Shown here one piece after another: positions 25,323 to 32,856 of a DNA stretch of 48,153 nucleotides. The DNA is from an uncultured Eubacteriales bacterium. GTDB lineage: Bacteria > Bacillota > Clostridia > Oscillospirales > Acutalibacteraceae. Position numbers and translations under genes: made by a program. The stretch lies in assembly GCA_910580045.1 (NCBI GenBank), contig CAJTXF010000012.1:1-48153 (forward strand), given 5' to 3'. The notes under the pieces were generated by a model. The model did no database searches. It was given only the letters and a program-made list of their open reading frames with translations, and was not told the DNA's origin. Each line of letters begins with the position of its first letter. Position 1 is the stretch's first letter.

Positions 25323-25415
25323 TTATCGGATAAACAGCGCGGACAGGGCTGCCGCCGCCATCAGCAGTGCCAGCATCCCCGCCACAAGCCGCACCAGTGT
25401 TCCGCGGTTTTTCAA
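25323..25415 (-). CDS. Small single-helix membrane protein, 30 residues
   Basis: A TTG start with AAGGGAG eight bases upstream gives a 30-residue peptide: a basic head (KNRGTLVRLV) and a single hydrophobic helix (AGMLALLMAAAALSALFI). The form resembles tiny membrane proteins such as the DUF4044/Prli42 type in Bacillota, but the sequence is not clearly a member. It sits 20 bases below a TGATATAAT box and upstream of metG. Confidence 0.5.
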   Translation of the reverse strand: MKNRGTLVRLVAGMLALLMAAAALSALFIR

Positions 25416-25434
25416 GACAGGCACTCCCTTCTTT

Positions 25435-25443
25435 ATTATATCA
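25435..25443 (-). promoter_or_regulatory. Extended -10 promoter, likely for the metG group
   Basis: On the minus strand TGATATAAT is an extended -10 element. A TTGACA is present but only 14 bases upstream, so the -35 contact is uncertain. Confidence 0.5.
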
Positions 25444-25536
25444 GGTAAACCATATGTCAATCTATTCTACCACCTTTTTCCTCCTTTGTAAACACCAGGA
25501 AAATTTTTTGTTGCTCCGGGCAGGAAGCGGAACTTA

Positions 25537-25695
25537 GAACCTGTATTCATAGCGGGGGATAGCGCAGGGGCGAGGTTTTTTCGTTAGAGGGCGGGAAATT
25601 TTCGCCGTCAACCTGGCGGTTGGCAAGAAAATTTACCGTCCTATGGCGGAAAAATCACCGCCCATACGCTGTCCATCCACTGTGAATACAGGCTC
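25537..25695. mobile_element. Family-3 MITE-like element, copy 1
   Basis: The left end GAACCTGTATTCATAGCG and the reverse complement of the right end GAGCCTGTATTCACAGTG match at 14 of 18 positions. Both ends continue with GCAGGGGCG/GTATGGGCG and a T-run. The 159 bases encode nothing. A second, shorter copy lies at 30741-30840 and one isolated end at about 37085-37130. Confidence 0.7.
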
Positions 25696-25866
25696 ACAGG
25701 GGGAACAGGGCCAAAGTATGGGAAAAGCGCCCCTGATAGGGGCGCTGAGCTGTATCGCAAACACGTTTTTGAGTCAGTATCTGCCGCGTCAAAAGAAGAT
25801 TTTCTCCCTGATAAACCGCGCTGGCCGGATATGGGCATATCCATCCAAGCGCTGGGGCCCGGGCGC

Positions 25867-26646
25867 TCAATCCCGCAGGATTACCCCATTGCCGTCAAAC
25901 TTGGGCGTGGTGGCGGAAAGCAGGTTCACAGCGTCCACCAGACCCCAGATGGCCACTACAACAGTCGCCATGCCGCAGGTCACCAGGCCCCCTGCCAGTG
26001 CGATGACCAGCTGGATGGTGCCCCTGGTGTTGAAGCCCAGGTAGAAGTTGTGTACACCCAAGGTGCCCAGCATAAAGGCCAGGATGCCTGCCGCGATGCG
26101 GCTCTTCTGCCGGTAACCGGCAGGCGGGGTGGTATATTTGGGCTGCTGCTGAGGCTGGGGCTGATAGCTTTGGGCTGTGTAGTTGGGGGGCTGGTAGTTG
26201 GGGTCATAGCCAGGCTGGCCCTGCTGGGGATAGCTCTGCTCTGGGGCAGTGTTGAAGTTATAATTATAGGTGGCGTACTGCACAGGCTGGGGGTTGGGCT
26301 GAGGGTTGACTGCCTGTGAAGGGTCCGGGGCCTTGGGCGGCTCGGGCATCTGGAAAGGCTCTGGGGGCAAATCCGGCTCCAGGGTAAGCTGGGGCGTAGG
26401 CTTCTCCCAGGCAGGCTGGGGGATAGGCTCCGGCTGAGGGTTGGGCTGAGGGTTGGGCTGAGGGTTGGGTTGGGGCGCCGGGGCAGGCTCAGCCTGCTCG
26501 GAGGCAACCTGCTCGGAGGCAACCTGCTCAGGAGCAGGTTGGGGAGCAGAATGCGCAGAAGCATTCTGCTCAAGGGTATTCTGCTCTACCGGGCTGGGCT
26601 GGCCCTCTTGGGGCTGAATCTGTTCTCTGTTTTCCATATCAGTCAT
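25867..26646 (-). CDS. TM2-domain protein with long Pro/Gln-rich head
   Basis: A 259-residue protein. Residues 1-170 are low-complexity and rich in Pro, Gln, Asn and Glu, including four QPNP repeats and a QPQPQQQPKY stretch. The C-terminal 85 residues form a TM2 domain: KSRIAAGILAFMLGTLGVHNFYLG, then a second helix with LVTCGMATVVVAIWGLVDAV. TM2 proteins are small membrane proteins of unclear function, often tied to stress or cell size. AAGGAGG precedes the first ATG. The other TM2 gene lies 19 bases upstream, so the two form an operon and probably arose by duplication. Confidence 0.85.
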   Translation of the reverse strand: MTDMENREQIQPQEGQPSPVEQNTLEQNASAHSAPQPAPEQVASEQVASEQAEPAPAPQPNPQPNPQPNPQPEPIPQPAWEKPTPQLTLEPDLPPEPFQMPEPPKAPDPSQAVNPQPNPQPVQYATYNYNFNTAPEQSYPQQGQPGYDPNYQPPNYTAQSYQPQPQQQPKYTTPPAGYRQKSRIAAGILAFMLGTLGVHNFYLGFNTRGTIQLVIALAGGLVTCGMATVVVAIWGLVDAVNLLSATTPKFDGNGVILRD

Positions 26647-26665
26647 GGTGGTTTTCCTCCTTGTC

Positions 26666-27001
26666 TCAGTCTTTCAGGAAGACGCCGTTGGCGTCAGTGT
26701 TGATGCGGCCGTCCAGGAGCTTGATGCCGTCCAGGATGCCCCAGATGGTCATAAAAATGGCCCCAAAGCCGCAGGTGAGGAAGGACACCAGCAGCTGCAC
26801 AAGGCCCCGGGAGGTATTGCCCAGGTAGAAGCTGTGGATGCCGTACGCGCCCAGAAGCATGGCCAAAATCCCGGCCGCAATCCGGCTGCGCTGTATATAG
26901 CCGGGCGGGGGGTCAATGCCTGCCTGGGGCTGATATTGCGGGGGATTGTACATGGGCTGCTGGCCCTGGGGCTGATAGCCGCCGTTGTTGTAGTCTGCCA
27001 T
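26666..27001 (-). CDS. TM2-domain protein, short form
   Basis: A 111-residue protein with a short Gln/Pro/Tyr-rich head (about residues 1-35) and a TM2 domain: RSRIAAGILAMLLGAYGIHSFYLG and VSFLTCGFGAIFMTIWGILDG. The domain is closely related to that of the next gene. Two starts are possible; the ATG at 27001 is better placed behind GAGG than the ATG two codons upstream (27007). It is the first gene of the pair and has a promoter-like sequence about 120 bases upstream. Function unknown. Confidence 0.83.
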   Translation of the reverse strand: MADYNNGGYQPQGQQPMYNPPQYQPQAGIDPPPGYIQRSRIAAGILAMLLGAYGIHSFYLGNTSRGLVQLLVSFLTCGFGAIFMTIWGILDGIKLLDGRINTDANGVFLKD

Positions 27002-27118
27002 TTTCATGCACCTCGTTTAATAAAGTATTTTACCGAATGGGGAGAGCGCCCAGCGGGCCGGGTAAAGGGGGGTTCGCTGCCTCTGCCTTACATTCCTGTC
27101 ATCTTTCTGTCTGACCAT

Positions 27119-27147
27119 ATATTAGCATGGCCTTTGGGGGAAAGCAA
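27119..27147 (-). promoter_or_regulatory. Possible promoter of the TM2 pair
   Basis: On the minus strand TTGCTT, 17 bases, then TGCTAATAT (an extended -10). Weak match at -10 but correct spacing. Confidence 0.4.
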
Positions 27148-27164
27148 GGCCTTGGGCCCAAAAG

Positions 27165-27290
27165 TAAGGGATTCTTAATTTGTGGAAAGGGTTTTGTTGG
27201 CCAAAAGAAAATATTTTGAGAAAAATATATTTTTTTCTTAAAAAGTTGTCTTTTTGAGGACAACTTCTTGAGTTTTCAGGGGGATATATG
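27165..27290. other. AT-rich island with a small hairpin
   Basis: About 125 bases are strongly A/T-rich in otherwise GC-rich sequence. It contains AAATATTTTGAGAAAAATAT and a perfect 8-bp hairpin AAGTTGTC/GACAACTT (27243-27250 and 27259-27266). A weak TTGAGA-N17-TAAAAA could be a plus-strand promoter toward the phage-derived genes. It may also bind AT-specific proteins. Confidence 0.5.
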
Positions 27291-27369
27291 AGAGGACTTT
27301 TTCCAGGCATCACTCCCAGGGACAGAGGAGGCCCAAAGGGGAGGGGCGGGAAAGGGTGCTCCAATCAAA

Positions 27370-27490
27370 GTTAACGCAGTTCAAAAGAGGTGTGACCTCA
27401 GAGGTAACACCTCTTTTGAACCTGGCGGCACGGGTGTGCCCCGCCGCTCTGCTTGAAAATCGTTTTTTACCGATTTTCAACTGCGTTTAC
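27370..27490 (+). ncRNA. Nested three-hairpin structure before the portal gene
   Basis: An outer 7-bp stem (AACGCAG 27373-27379 with CTGCGTT 27481-27487) encloses three hairpins. Hairpin 1 is a perfect 14-bp stem TTCAAAAGAGGTGT at 27380-27393 with 27407-27420. Hairpin 2 is GGCGGCAC/GTGCCCCGCC near 27424-27445. Hairpin 3 is a perfect 10-bp stem TTGAAAATCG at 27453-27462 with 27471-27480. Hairpins 1 and 3 abut the outer stem exactly. The ends also match as roughly 20-bp terminal inverted repeats, so a MITE is an alternative. The portal start is 25 bases downstream. Confidence 0.5.
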
Positions 27491-27514
27491 TAAAAGGAAA
27501 GGAGAGGAGCGGAT

Positions 27515-28642
27515 ATGCTGGGGTTTCGCAAAAAGCAGGAGGCCGCGGCGGTGAGCGTGCAGACCCGGCCGGGCCAGGCGCTTCCCCTGCCCCTGGGCGC
27601 GGGGGAGCGGGAGCTGTACCGGGCCCTGCGGGAGAATGTGCCCGTCATTGACGCGGCTGTCTGCAAGCTGCGGCGGCTGATAGGGGAGTTTACCGTCACC
27701 TGCCGGGACGGCCGGGCCCAAGAGGAGCTGGAGCGCTTCCTGGACGGGGTGCAGGTCAATGCCGCGGGAACAGGAATCCACGAGTTTTTGGGGATATACC
27801 TGGAGGAGCTGATTACCTACGGCACAGCTGTGGGCGAGATGGTGACAGCAGGCGGGGAGCTCCAGGCGCTGTACAACGCAGGGCTGGGGAACCTGGATTT
27901 GGAGAGCGACGGGGCGCTGGGCATCAAGGTCTCGGTGCTGGAGGCCGGCGGGCGGCGGCCCTGCCCATACCCAGAGCTGCTGCTGGTCTCGGCCCTGAAC
28001 CCGGCGGCGGGATCTCCCTGGGGGACCTCCCTGCTGCGGGGGCTGCCCTTTGTCAGCAGCGTGCTGCTGCGGATTTACCACACCCTGGGGGTGAACTGGG
28101 AGCGGCTGGGGGATGTGCGCTTTGCCGTGACCTGCAGCGCGGACGGGGTATCCAATGCCGCTGAGCGGGCCAGGCAGATGGCCGGGGAGTGGAAGCGGGT
28201 GATGACCTCCAAGAGCCCCCGGGACTTTGTGGCAGTGGGGGACGTGTCCATCAAGGCCATTGGCGCGGACAGCCAGATGCTGGAAAGCCAGGTGCCTGTG
28301 CGGCAGATGCTGGAGCAGATTGTGGCCAAGCTGGGCCTGCCGCCGTTTCTGCTGGGGCTGAGCTGGTCCTCTACAGAGAGGATGTCCAGCCAGCAGGCGG
28401 ACGTGCTCACCAGCGAATTGGAGGCTTACCGCCGGGTGCTGACCCCTGTGGCCAGGAAAATCTGCCGGACCTGGCTGGCCCTGAAAGGATACGAGCCGGA
28501 GTGCGGCATCTGCTGGGAGGAGATTACCATGCAGGACGAGGTGGACCATGCCAACGCCCGGCTGGCGGCGGCCCGGGCCGCCAAACTGGAATTTGAGCTG
28601 GAGCAGGCGCGCGAGGGCGCCGGGAAAGGAGCGGATATATGA
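27515..28642 (+). CDS. Phage-type portal protein
   Basis: A 375-residue portal protein. Typical portal blocks are visible: an N-terminal REN(V/P)VIDAAVCKLRRLI segment, EELITYGTAVGEMV, the central stem region, and LPPFLLGLSWSSTERMSSQQADVLTSELEAYRRVLTP near residue 285-320, which matches the clip/crown helices of HK97/SPP1-like portals. It would form the dodecameric ring at one capsid vertex. It is the first gene of the cassette, where phages usually have terminase genes before it; none are present. GGAGAGGAG precedes the ATG. It overlaps the protease gene by four bases. GC and codon use look like the host, suggesting long residence. Confidence 0.85.
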   Translation: MLGFRKKQEAAAVSVQTRPGQALPLPLGAGERELYRALRENVPVIDAAVCKLRRLIGEFTVTCRDGRAQEELERFLDGVQVNAAGTGIHEFLGIYLEELITYGTAVGEMVTAGGELQALYNAGLGNLDLESDGALGIKVSVLEAGGRRPCPYPELLLVSALNPAAGSPWGTSLLRGLPFVSSVLLRIYHTLGVNWERLGDVRFAVTCSADGVSNAAERARQMAGEWKRVMTSKSPRDFVAVGDVSIKAIGADSQMLESQVPVRQMLEQIVAKLGLPPFLLGLSWSSTERMSSQQADVLTSELEAYRRVLTPVARKICRTWLALKGYEPECGICWEEITMQDEVDHANARLAAARAAKLEFELEQAREGAGKGADI

Positions 28643-29589
28643 AGGAAGGGAGCGTAATCAAGTCAGCGGCAGGGCCCAGCGCGGCGGAGATGGAGGAAAT
28701 CAACCGGTACACCCGCCGGGCCTATGGGCCAAAGGAGGTGTACACCTTCTCCCTGGTGCTGTGCGACAATGAGATAGACAGGGACTTTGAGCGGTTCGGC
28801 CAGGAGAGCCTGGCCCGGCTGAAAGAGCTGTTTTTGGGCAAGACCTGCATTCTGGACCATGAGCTGAAAAGCGCCAACCAGACTGCCCGCATCTATCACA
28901 CAGAGCTGGAGCAGGTCCAGGGCCAGGCCACCCAGGCAGGGGAGCCCTTGACCCGGCTGACTGCCAGGGCCTATCTGCCCATGACAGAGGGCACCAAGGA
29001 GACCCGGGAGCTGATTGACAGCGGCATCCTCAAGGAGGTGAGCGTCAGCTGCTCTGTAAAGCGCGCTGTGTGCGGAATCTGCGGCAAGGAGCGCTGCGAG
29101 CATGAGAAGGGCCGCAGCTATGGGGGGAAGCTCTGCCACCGGGTGCTGCTGGAGCCCACAGACGCCTATGAGTGCTCTTTTGTGGCAGTGCCCGCCCAGC
29201 GGGGCGCGGGGGTCACCAAGGGCCGGGGCGGGGCCAGGCTTACGGTAGAGAAGCTGCTGGGGGAGCCTCCTCAGGGGGAGGTGCTCCTCACCGGGGAGCA
29301 GGCCCAGGAGCTGGGCAGGCGAATCCGGGAGCTGGAGGAGAGCGCGGCCTGGGGCAGGGCCTACCGGCGGCAGATGGAGGAGGCTGTGGTAAAGTACAGC
29401 GCCATCGCCCAGCCGGAGGTGCCCAGGGCGGTGATGGCCTCCGCGGTGAAGGGCCTGGACATGGAGGAGCTGGGCCAGCTGGAGCGGGCCTATACCAAGC
29501 TGGCAGGGAGAAAACTGCCGCTGGCCCCTCAGCTTGCGCCGGAAGAACCGGCAGGGAGGGGGGATGAGAACCAGGAGTTCCGGATATAG
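28639..29589 (+). CDS. Prohead protease-like protein
   Basis: A 316-residue protein. The N-terminal half resembles HK97-type prohead serine proteases: KTCILDHEL with candidate His74, then LIDSGILKEVSVSCSV with candidate serines at 135-139, then ECSFVAVPAQRGAG. Directly after the serine block is a cysteine cluster (CGICGKERCEH) that may bind zinc, which is uncommon in the family but known in Clostridial phage homologues. The C-terminal 100 residues are helical and charged and could act as scaffold for capsid assembly, as in fused protease-scaffold proteins. It overlaps the portal gene by ATGA. The catalytic pair appears intact. Confidence 0.75.
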   Translation: MKEGSVIKSAAGPSAAEMEEINRYTRRAYGPKEVYTFSLVLCDNEIDRDFERFGQESLARLKELFLGKTCILDHELKSANQTARIYHTELEQVQGQATQAGEPLTRLTARAYLPMTEGTKETRELIDSGILKEVSVSCSVKRAVCGICGKERCEHEKGRSYGGKLCHRVLLEPTDAYECSFVAVPAQRGAGVTKGRGGARLTVEKLLGEPPQGEVLLTGEQAQELGRRIRELEESAAWGRAYRRQMEEAVVKYSAIAQPEVPRAVMASAVKGLDMEELGQLERAYTKLAGRKLPLAPQLAPEEPAGRGDENQEFRI

Positions 29590-29656
29590 GAGGGAGCCCA
29601 GGGCTTCCCGCAAGCACAGAAAATAAAACTTTATTATCCTAAAGGAGGATTCTTCT

Positions 29657-30670
29657 ATGGCTTACTATGAGAATATCAATCTGGAAAAGGGCATGTATTC
29701 CACCCCAGGCAAGACCTTCACCCAGGTGCTGGAATCCCTGGACAGCAGCGACAACTACCGGGGCACCCCTTTGGAGGGGCTGGACGCCTACCAGCGCCAG
29801 CTCAAGCGCTTTGCCATTAAGGTCAGCGGGCCCCAGTCCAGCACAGTGGAGCAGTTCTTCCAGAGCTCGGCCAGCGCGGCCCTGTTCCCGGAGTATGTGG
29901 CCAGGGCTGTGGCCCAGGGCATGGAGGGCGCGGATTGTATCCAGGATTTGGTGGCCGCGGTCACCAAAATTGACGCCCTGGATTACCGGACCGTGGATGT
30001 GGGCACCGGCGACGGGGAGCTGCCCCCTGCCATGGGCGTGACAGCAGAGGGGGCCCAGCTGCCTGCCACCAACATCCGCACCAGCGCGGGCCTGGTGCGG
30101 ATGAAAAAGCGGGGCCGGATGCTGGTGAGCAGCTATGAGGCCCTGCGCTTCCAAAAGCTGGACGTGCTCACCGTGACCCTCAAGCAGATTGGCGCGTACA
30201 TTGCCGCCGCCCAGGCCCAGGACGCAGTGGATGTGCTGGTGAACGGGGACGGGAACAAGGAGGGCATCAGCTTTGCCCCAGGCGGAACCCCAAATTACGG
30301 GGACTTTGTGGGCCTGTGGGCCAGCCTCTCCCCCTATGAGCTGAATACTGTGGCAGCAGGCACAGCCGTCATCCAGAAGCTGCTGCAGGTGCCGGAGTTC
30401 AAGGACGCCCAGGCGGGCATGAACTTCCAGGGCACAGGCAGGCTGTGCACACCCTTGGGGGCCAAGCTGATTCATGTGCCCAGCATGGCGGCCAACAAGC
30501 TGATTGTGCTGGACAGGAACGCGGCCCTGGAGATGGTCCAGTCCGGGGACATTACCGTGGACTATGACAAGCTTATTGACCGCCAGCTGGAGCGGGCGGC
30601 GATTAGCATGACCTGCGGGTTTGCCCGTATCTTTGAGGCTGCCGCCGCGGGCCTGGAGTGCGCGGGATAA
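29657..30670 (+). CDS. HK97-fold major capsid protein
   Basis: A 337-residue capsid protein. An N-arm (residues 1-60) is followed by an HK97-type core, with DCIQDLVAAVTKIDALDYRTVDVGTG, the RMKKRGRMLVSSYEALRF block and the GAYIAAAQAQDAVDVLVNGDG spine helix region, then GTGRLCTPLGAKLIHVP. No long N-terminal scaffold is visible. AAAGGAGG precedes the ATG. It would form the shell of a particle with the upstream portal. It is separated from the connector gene by about 195 bases that hold a MITE-like element. The frame is intact and full length. Confidence 0.82.
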   Translation: MAYYENINLEKGMYSTPGKTFTQVLESLDSSDNYRGTPLEGLDAYQRQLKRFAIKVSGPQSSTVEQFFQSSASAALFPEYVARAVAQGMEGADCIQDLVAAVTKIDALDYRTVDVGTGDGELPPAMGVTAEGAQLPATNIRTSAGLVRMKKRGRMLVSSYEALRFQKLDVLTVTLKQIGAYIAAAQAQDAVDVLVNGDGNKEGISFAPGGTPNYGDFVGLWASLSPYELNTVAAGTAVIQKLLQVPEFKDAQAGMNFQGTGRLCTPLGAKLIHVPSMAANKLIVLDRNAALEMVQSGDITVDYDKLIDRQLERAAISMTCGFARIFEAAAAGLECAG

Positions 30671-30740
30671 GCCCCATCGGCCCCGCTGGCGGGGTTGAGT
30701 GACAGGCTGAGCAGGCAGAGAGAGCTCTGCCCTATTTTAA

Positions 30741-30840
30741 GAATCTGAGTTCACAGCGGGGACAGCGCGGGGGCGGTTTTTGCCGGATGCCGGGAAATCA
30801 CTGCCCACGCGGTGTCCACCCCCCTGTGAATAAAGGCTCT
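30741..30840. mobile_element. Family-3 MITE-like element, copy 2, inside the phage cassette
   Basis: The left end reads GAATCTGAGTTCACAGCGGG and the reverse complement of the right end AGAGCCTTTATTCACAGGGG. Both resemble the ends of copy 1 at 25537-25695. The 100-base element lies between the capsid and connector genes, so it did not break any reading frame. Confidence 0.65.
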
Positions 30841-30865
30841 AAGTCCTGGACTAAGGAGGGATGAA

Positions 30866-31237
30866 GTGGAAATCAGTTTGACAAAGGTGCTGGAGACCTT
30901 CCGCCTATACAGCGGCGAGGCTTTGGACGGCACGGAGGCAGATAGGGACGGGCTGTGCCGGGCCCTGTGCGGGGAATGCCTGGACAGGGTGAAGGCCCGG
31001 CTGCGGCCGGAGCTTACCCAGGAGGCGGCCTCCCAGGCAGAGGCCTTGGCCGCGGTGGAGGCATTCGCCCAGCTGGCCCTGCTGGACCAGGCGGCCAGGC
31101 CGGAGAGCGTCAGCACCCCGGAGCTGCAAATCCGCCAGGGGGACAGGGTGCGGTATGCCCAGGCCCTTTTGGAGGAAAAGCGCAGGGCCGCAGGGGACAT
31201 CCTGCGGGAGGAGGGATTCTATTTTGGAGAGGCCTGA
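30866..31237 (+). CDS. Putative head-tail connector
   Basis: A 123-residue, mostly helical protein (EISLTKVLETFRLYSGE, then a long acidic helix and an LLEEKRRAAGDIL helix). Its position between the capsid and neck genes and its helical make-up fit gp6/gp15-like connector proteins that sit under the portal. I do not see a decisive motif. Start is GTG at 30866 with AAGGAGGG five bases before it; the ATG at 30861 meets a stop after six codons. The next gene begins 13 bases later. Confidence 0.55.
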   Translation: MEISLTKVLETFRLYSGEALDGTEADRDGLCRALCGECLDRVKARLRPELTQEAASQAEALAAVEAFAQLALLDQAARPESVSTPELQIRQGDRVRYAQALLEEKRRAAGDILREEGFYFGEA

Positions 31238-31250
31238 GAGGAGGCAGGGG

Positions 31251-31580
31251 ATGAAGGATATTTCCAAACAGGTGTACAGAAACTGGCGGCCCGCCCTGCT
31301 CACCGGGAAGGACGGGAGCACTTGGGCTGCGCGGGGGCTTGTCGTCCGCAAAAACGGCACAGGCACGGACGGCCCGGGGGAGCGCCACGAGAGCGGCCTG
31401 CTGGAAGAGCCCCGGTACATATTCACCGGCTGGGCCAGCCAGGCGCGGCCCGGGGACTTGCTGGAGCAGGACGGGCAGCAATACCGGGTGCTGCAGGCGG
31501 AGTTTCTGTGCATAGGGAACGTGAAGGCGGCAGCCAGGCTGGTATTGGAGAGGGAGGTGGCGGACAGTGACAGCCCGTGA
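31251..31580 (+). CDS. Putative head closure (stopper) protein
   Basis: A 109-residue small beta protein with the pattern GDLLEQDGQQYRVLQAEFL near residues 70-90, which is usual in head-closure/stopper proteins (a beta barrel with a GD...G..Y.V turn). Position after the connector supports this. The frame is open upstream through the previous gene; the ATG at 31251 has GAGGAGG before it. It overlaps the next gene by 14 bases. The call rests mainly on order and fold pattern. Confidence 0.5.
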   Translation: MKDISKQVYRNWRPALLTGKDGSTWAARGLVVRKNGTGTDGPGERHESGLLEEPRYIFTGWASQARPGDLLEQDGQQYRVLQAEFLCIGNVKAAARLVLEREVADSDSP

Positions 31581-32247
31581 GCTGCTGGGCAGCCTGCTGG
31601 ACACTTTCCGGGAGGGCATCCCTGGGGCGGTTTTCCAGGAAGCCTACAGCCCGGAGCCTGCCTCCCGCCGCAGGGAGAAGCCCCTGATTACCGGCCAGGT
31701 GGAGGAGGAAGTTCTGGGCGCGGGCTGGGAGGCAAGGCTGGGCTTTGCCCTGTACCTGCCTGGAAGCGCCCGGCCGGGAGAGGGCCTGGAAATCGCCGGG
31801 AAGATGGTGGAAGCCGCCCAGCGGGAGCCCCTGTTTGCGGAGGCGGTCCTGGGCCCTGCCCAGCCGGAAAAGGCCCTGGGCGGGCTGAAAATGATTTGCT
31901 CCCTGCGCTTTGCCCAGGGGAACGGGGGCTCAGGCGGCGGAAGCTGCCCTGTCACCCTGAACGGCACAGCCTGCCGGGTTTCAGGCTGGAAGGAGACCTT
32001 GGGGGGCAGGGAGACCGTGCTCACCGCCACAGGGGAGCGGGAGCCCTTTTACCGGGGGTTCCTGCCGGAGTACACAGTGGAGCTGCAGGGCCTGGACAGG
32101 GAGCTGGCCCTGCTGGAGGGCTTCACCCTGCGGCTGGGCACAAGCCCATGGATGTATACCGGATGCCAATGGAAGAGCTTCACTGCCGCGGGCACAGGGG
32201 TGCTCACTGCCGCCGGGCGGGTGAAGGCGGAAGAGGAGGGGGGATGA
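31567..32247 (+). CDS. Tail-terminator-like protein, possibly fused to a tube-like domain
   Basis: A 226-residue protein. The first 120 residues (ELLGSLLDTFREGIPG, then GFALYLPGSARPGEGLEIAG) look like a tail terminator or completion protein. A Gly/Ser linker (GNGGSGGGS, about 117-125) leads to a beta-rich C-terminal part: VTLNGTACRVSGWKETLGGRETVLTATG then GFLPEYTVELQG. That pattern is like the tail-tube fold of XkdM-type proteins, but the likeness is weak and by eye only. Start is GTG, overlapping the previous gene. If true, this gene would merge two tail parts in a cassette that has no other tube gene. Confidence 0.45.
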   Translation: MTARELLGSLLDTFREGIPGAVFQEAYSPEPASRRREKPLITGQVEEEVLGAGWEARLGFALYLPGSARPGEGLEIAGKMVEAAQREPLFAEAVLGPAQPEKALGGLKMICSLRFAQGNGGSGGGSCPVTLNGTACRVSGWKETLGGRETVLTATGEREPFYRGFLPEYTVELQGLDRELALLEGFTLRLGTSPWMYTGCQWKSFTAAGTGVLTAAGRVKAEEEGG

Positions 32248-32327
32248 ATATGGAGAGCTTGGAGCGGGCCGAGGAGCTGAGCAGGGAAATCGAGCGGGAC
32301 AGCAGGCGCTATCCCGCCAGCCTGTGA
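32244..32327 (+). CDS. 27-residue helical peptide
   Basis: ATG at 32244 overlaps the preceding stop as ATGA, with GAGGAGGGG before it. The product is a 27-residue charged helix (MESLERAEELSREIERDSRR, then YPASL). The overlap and ribosome binding site match the style of the rest of the cassette, so it is probably translated. Function unknown; it fills the place where tube, chaperone and tape-measure genes normally lie. Confidence 0.5.
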   Translation: MNMESLERAEELSREIERDSRRYPASL

Positions 32328-32340
32328 GAGGAGGCTTTCT

Positions 32341-32856
32341 GTGGAGAAAATGACCATGCGCTTTAAGGGGTTCACCTGGCCGGTGAATCCCACCGCCCTG
32401 CGGGTGGAGTGCCAAAGGAATCTGAAAGAGACCATGCTGCCCTTCGCGGGCTCGTCCCCAGTGGATTTGGGGGAGAAAAAGCGGCGGGTGACTGGGGAGG
32501 GCTGGTTTGCGGGCAAGGACTGCGACAGCCAGTGGCAGCGCCTGGAGGCCCTGTTCCAGGAGGGCGGGCCGGGGAGCTTGCAGCTGCCGGGCCAGGAGCC
32601 CTTCTACGCGGTGCTGGACGGGGTGAAGCTGCTGGGCCGGGAGGGCCCGGCGCTGTTAAAATACGGGTTCAGCTTTACCGAGCACCATGGGGGCCAGCGC
32701 TGGCGGGGCCAGGGCGTCCACCATGCCGCGGCGGGGGAGAGCCTGTGGGACTACGCGGGCCGGTACGGTTGGGATGTGGAGGAGCTGCGGCAGGCCAATC
32801 TGCACATCCGGGACATTGCCTGCCTGGAGCAGGGAGAGGAGGTGTTTGCCCCGTGA
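32341..32856 (+). CDS. LysM-containing baseplate hub protein (XkdP-like)
   Basis: A 171-residue protein. Residues 1-120 (MRFKGFTWPVNPTAL, LGEKKRRVTGEGWF, FYAVLDGVKLLGREGPALLKY) match the N-terminal part of PBSX XkdP-like tail hub proteins. Residues 125-171 form a LysM domain: AAGESLWDYAGRYGWDVEELRQAN, then LEQGEEVFAP. In myophages this protein links the tape measure end or tube to the hub and may touch peptidoglycan. Start is GTG with GAGGAGG upstream. Its stop overlaps the start of the next gene as GTGA. Confidence 0.78.
   Translation: MEKMTMRFKGFTWPVNPTALRVECQRNLKETMLPFAGSSPVDLGEKKRRVTGEGWFAGKDCDSQWQRLEALFQEGGPGSLQLPGQEPFYAVLDGVKLLGREGPALLKYGFSFTEHHGGQRWRGQGVHHAAAGESLWDYAGRYGWDVEELRQANLHIRDIACLEQGEEVFAP

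Noticed and set aside
25036..25500. T-box riboswitch before metG
   Set aside because: No T-box sequence or specifier-loop structure could be found upstream of the gene.
26280..26480. Repeated GGTTGGGCTGAGG-like units resembling a CRISPR or tandem array
   Set aside because: They encode the QPNP repeats of the TM2 protein; spacing is short and there are no spacers.
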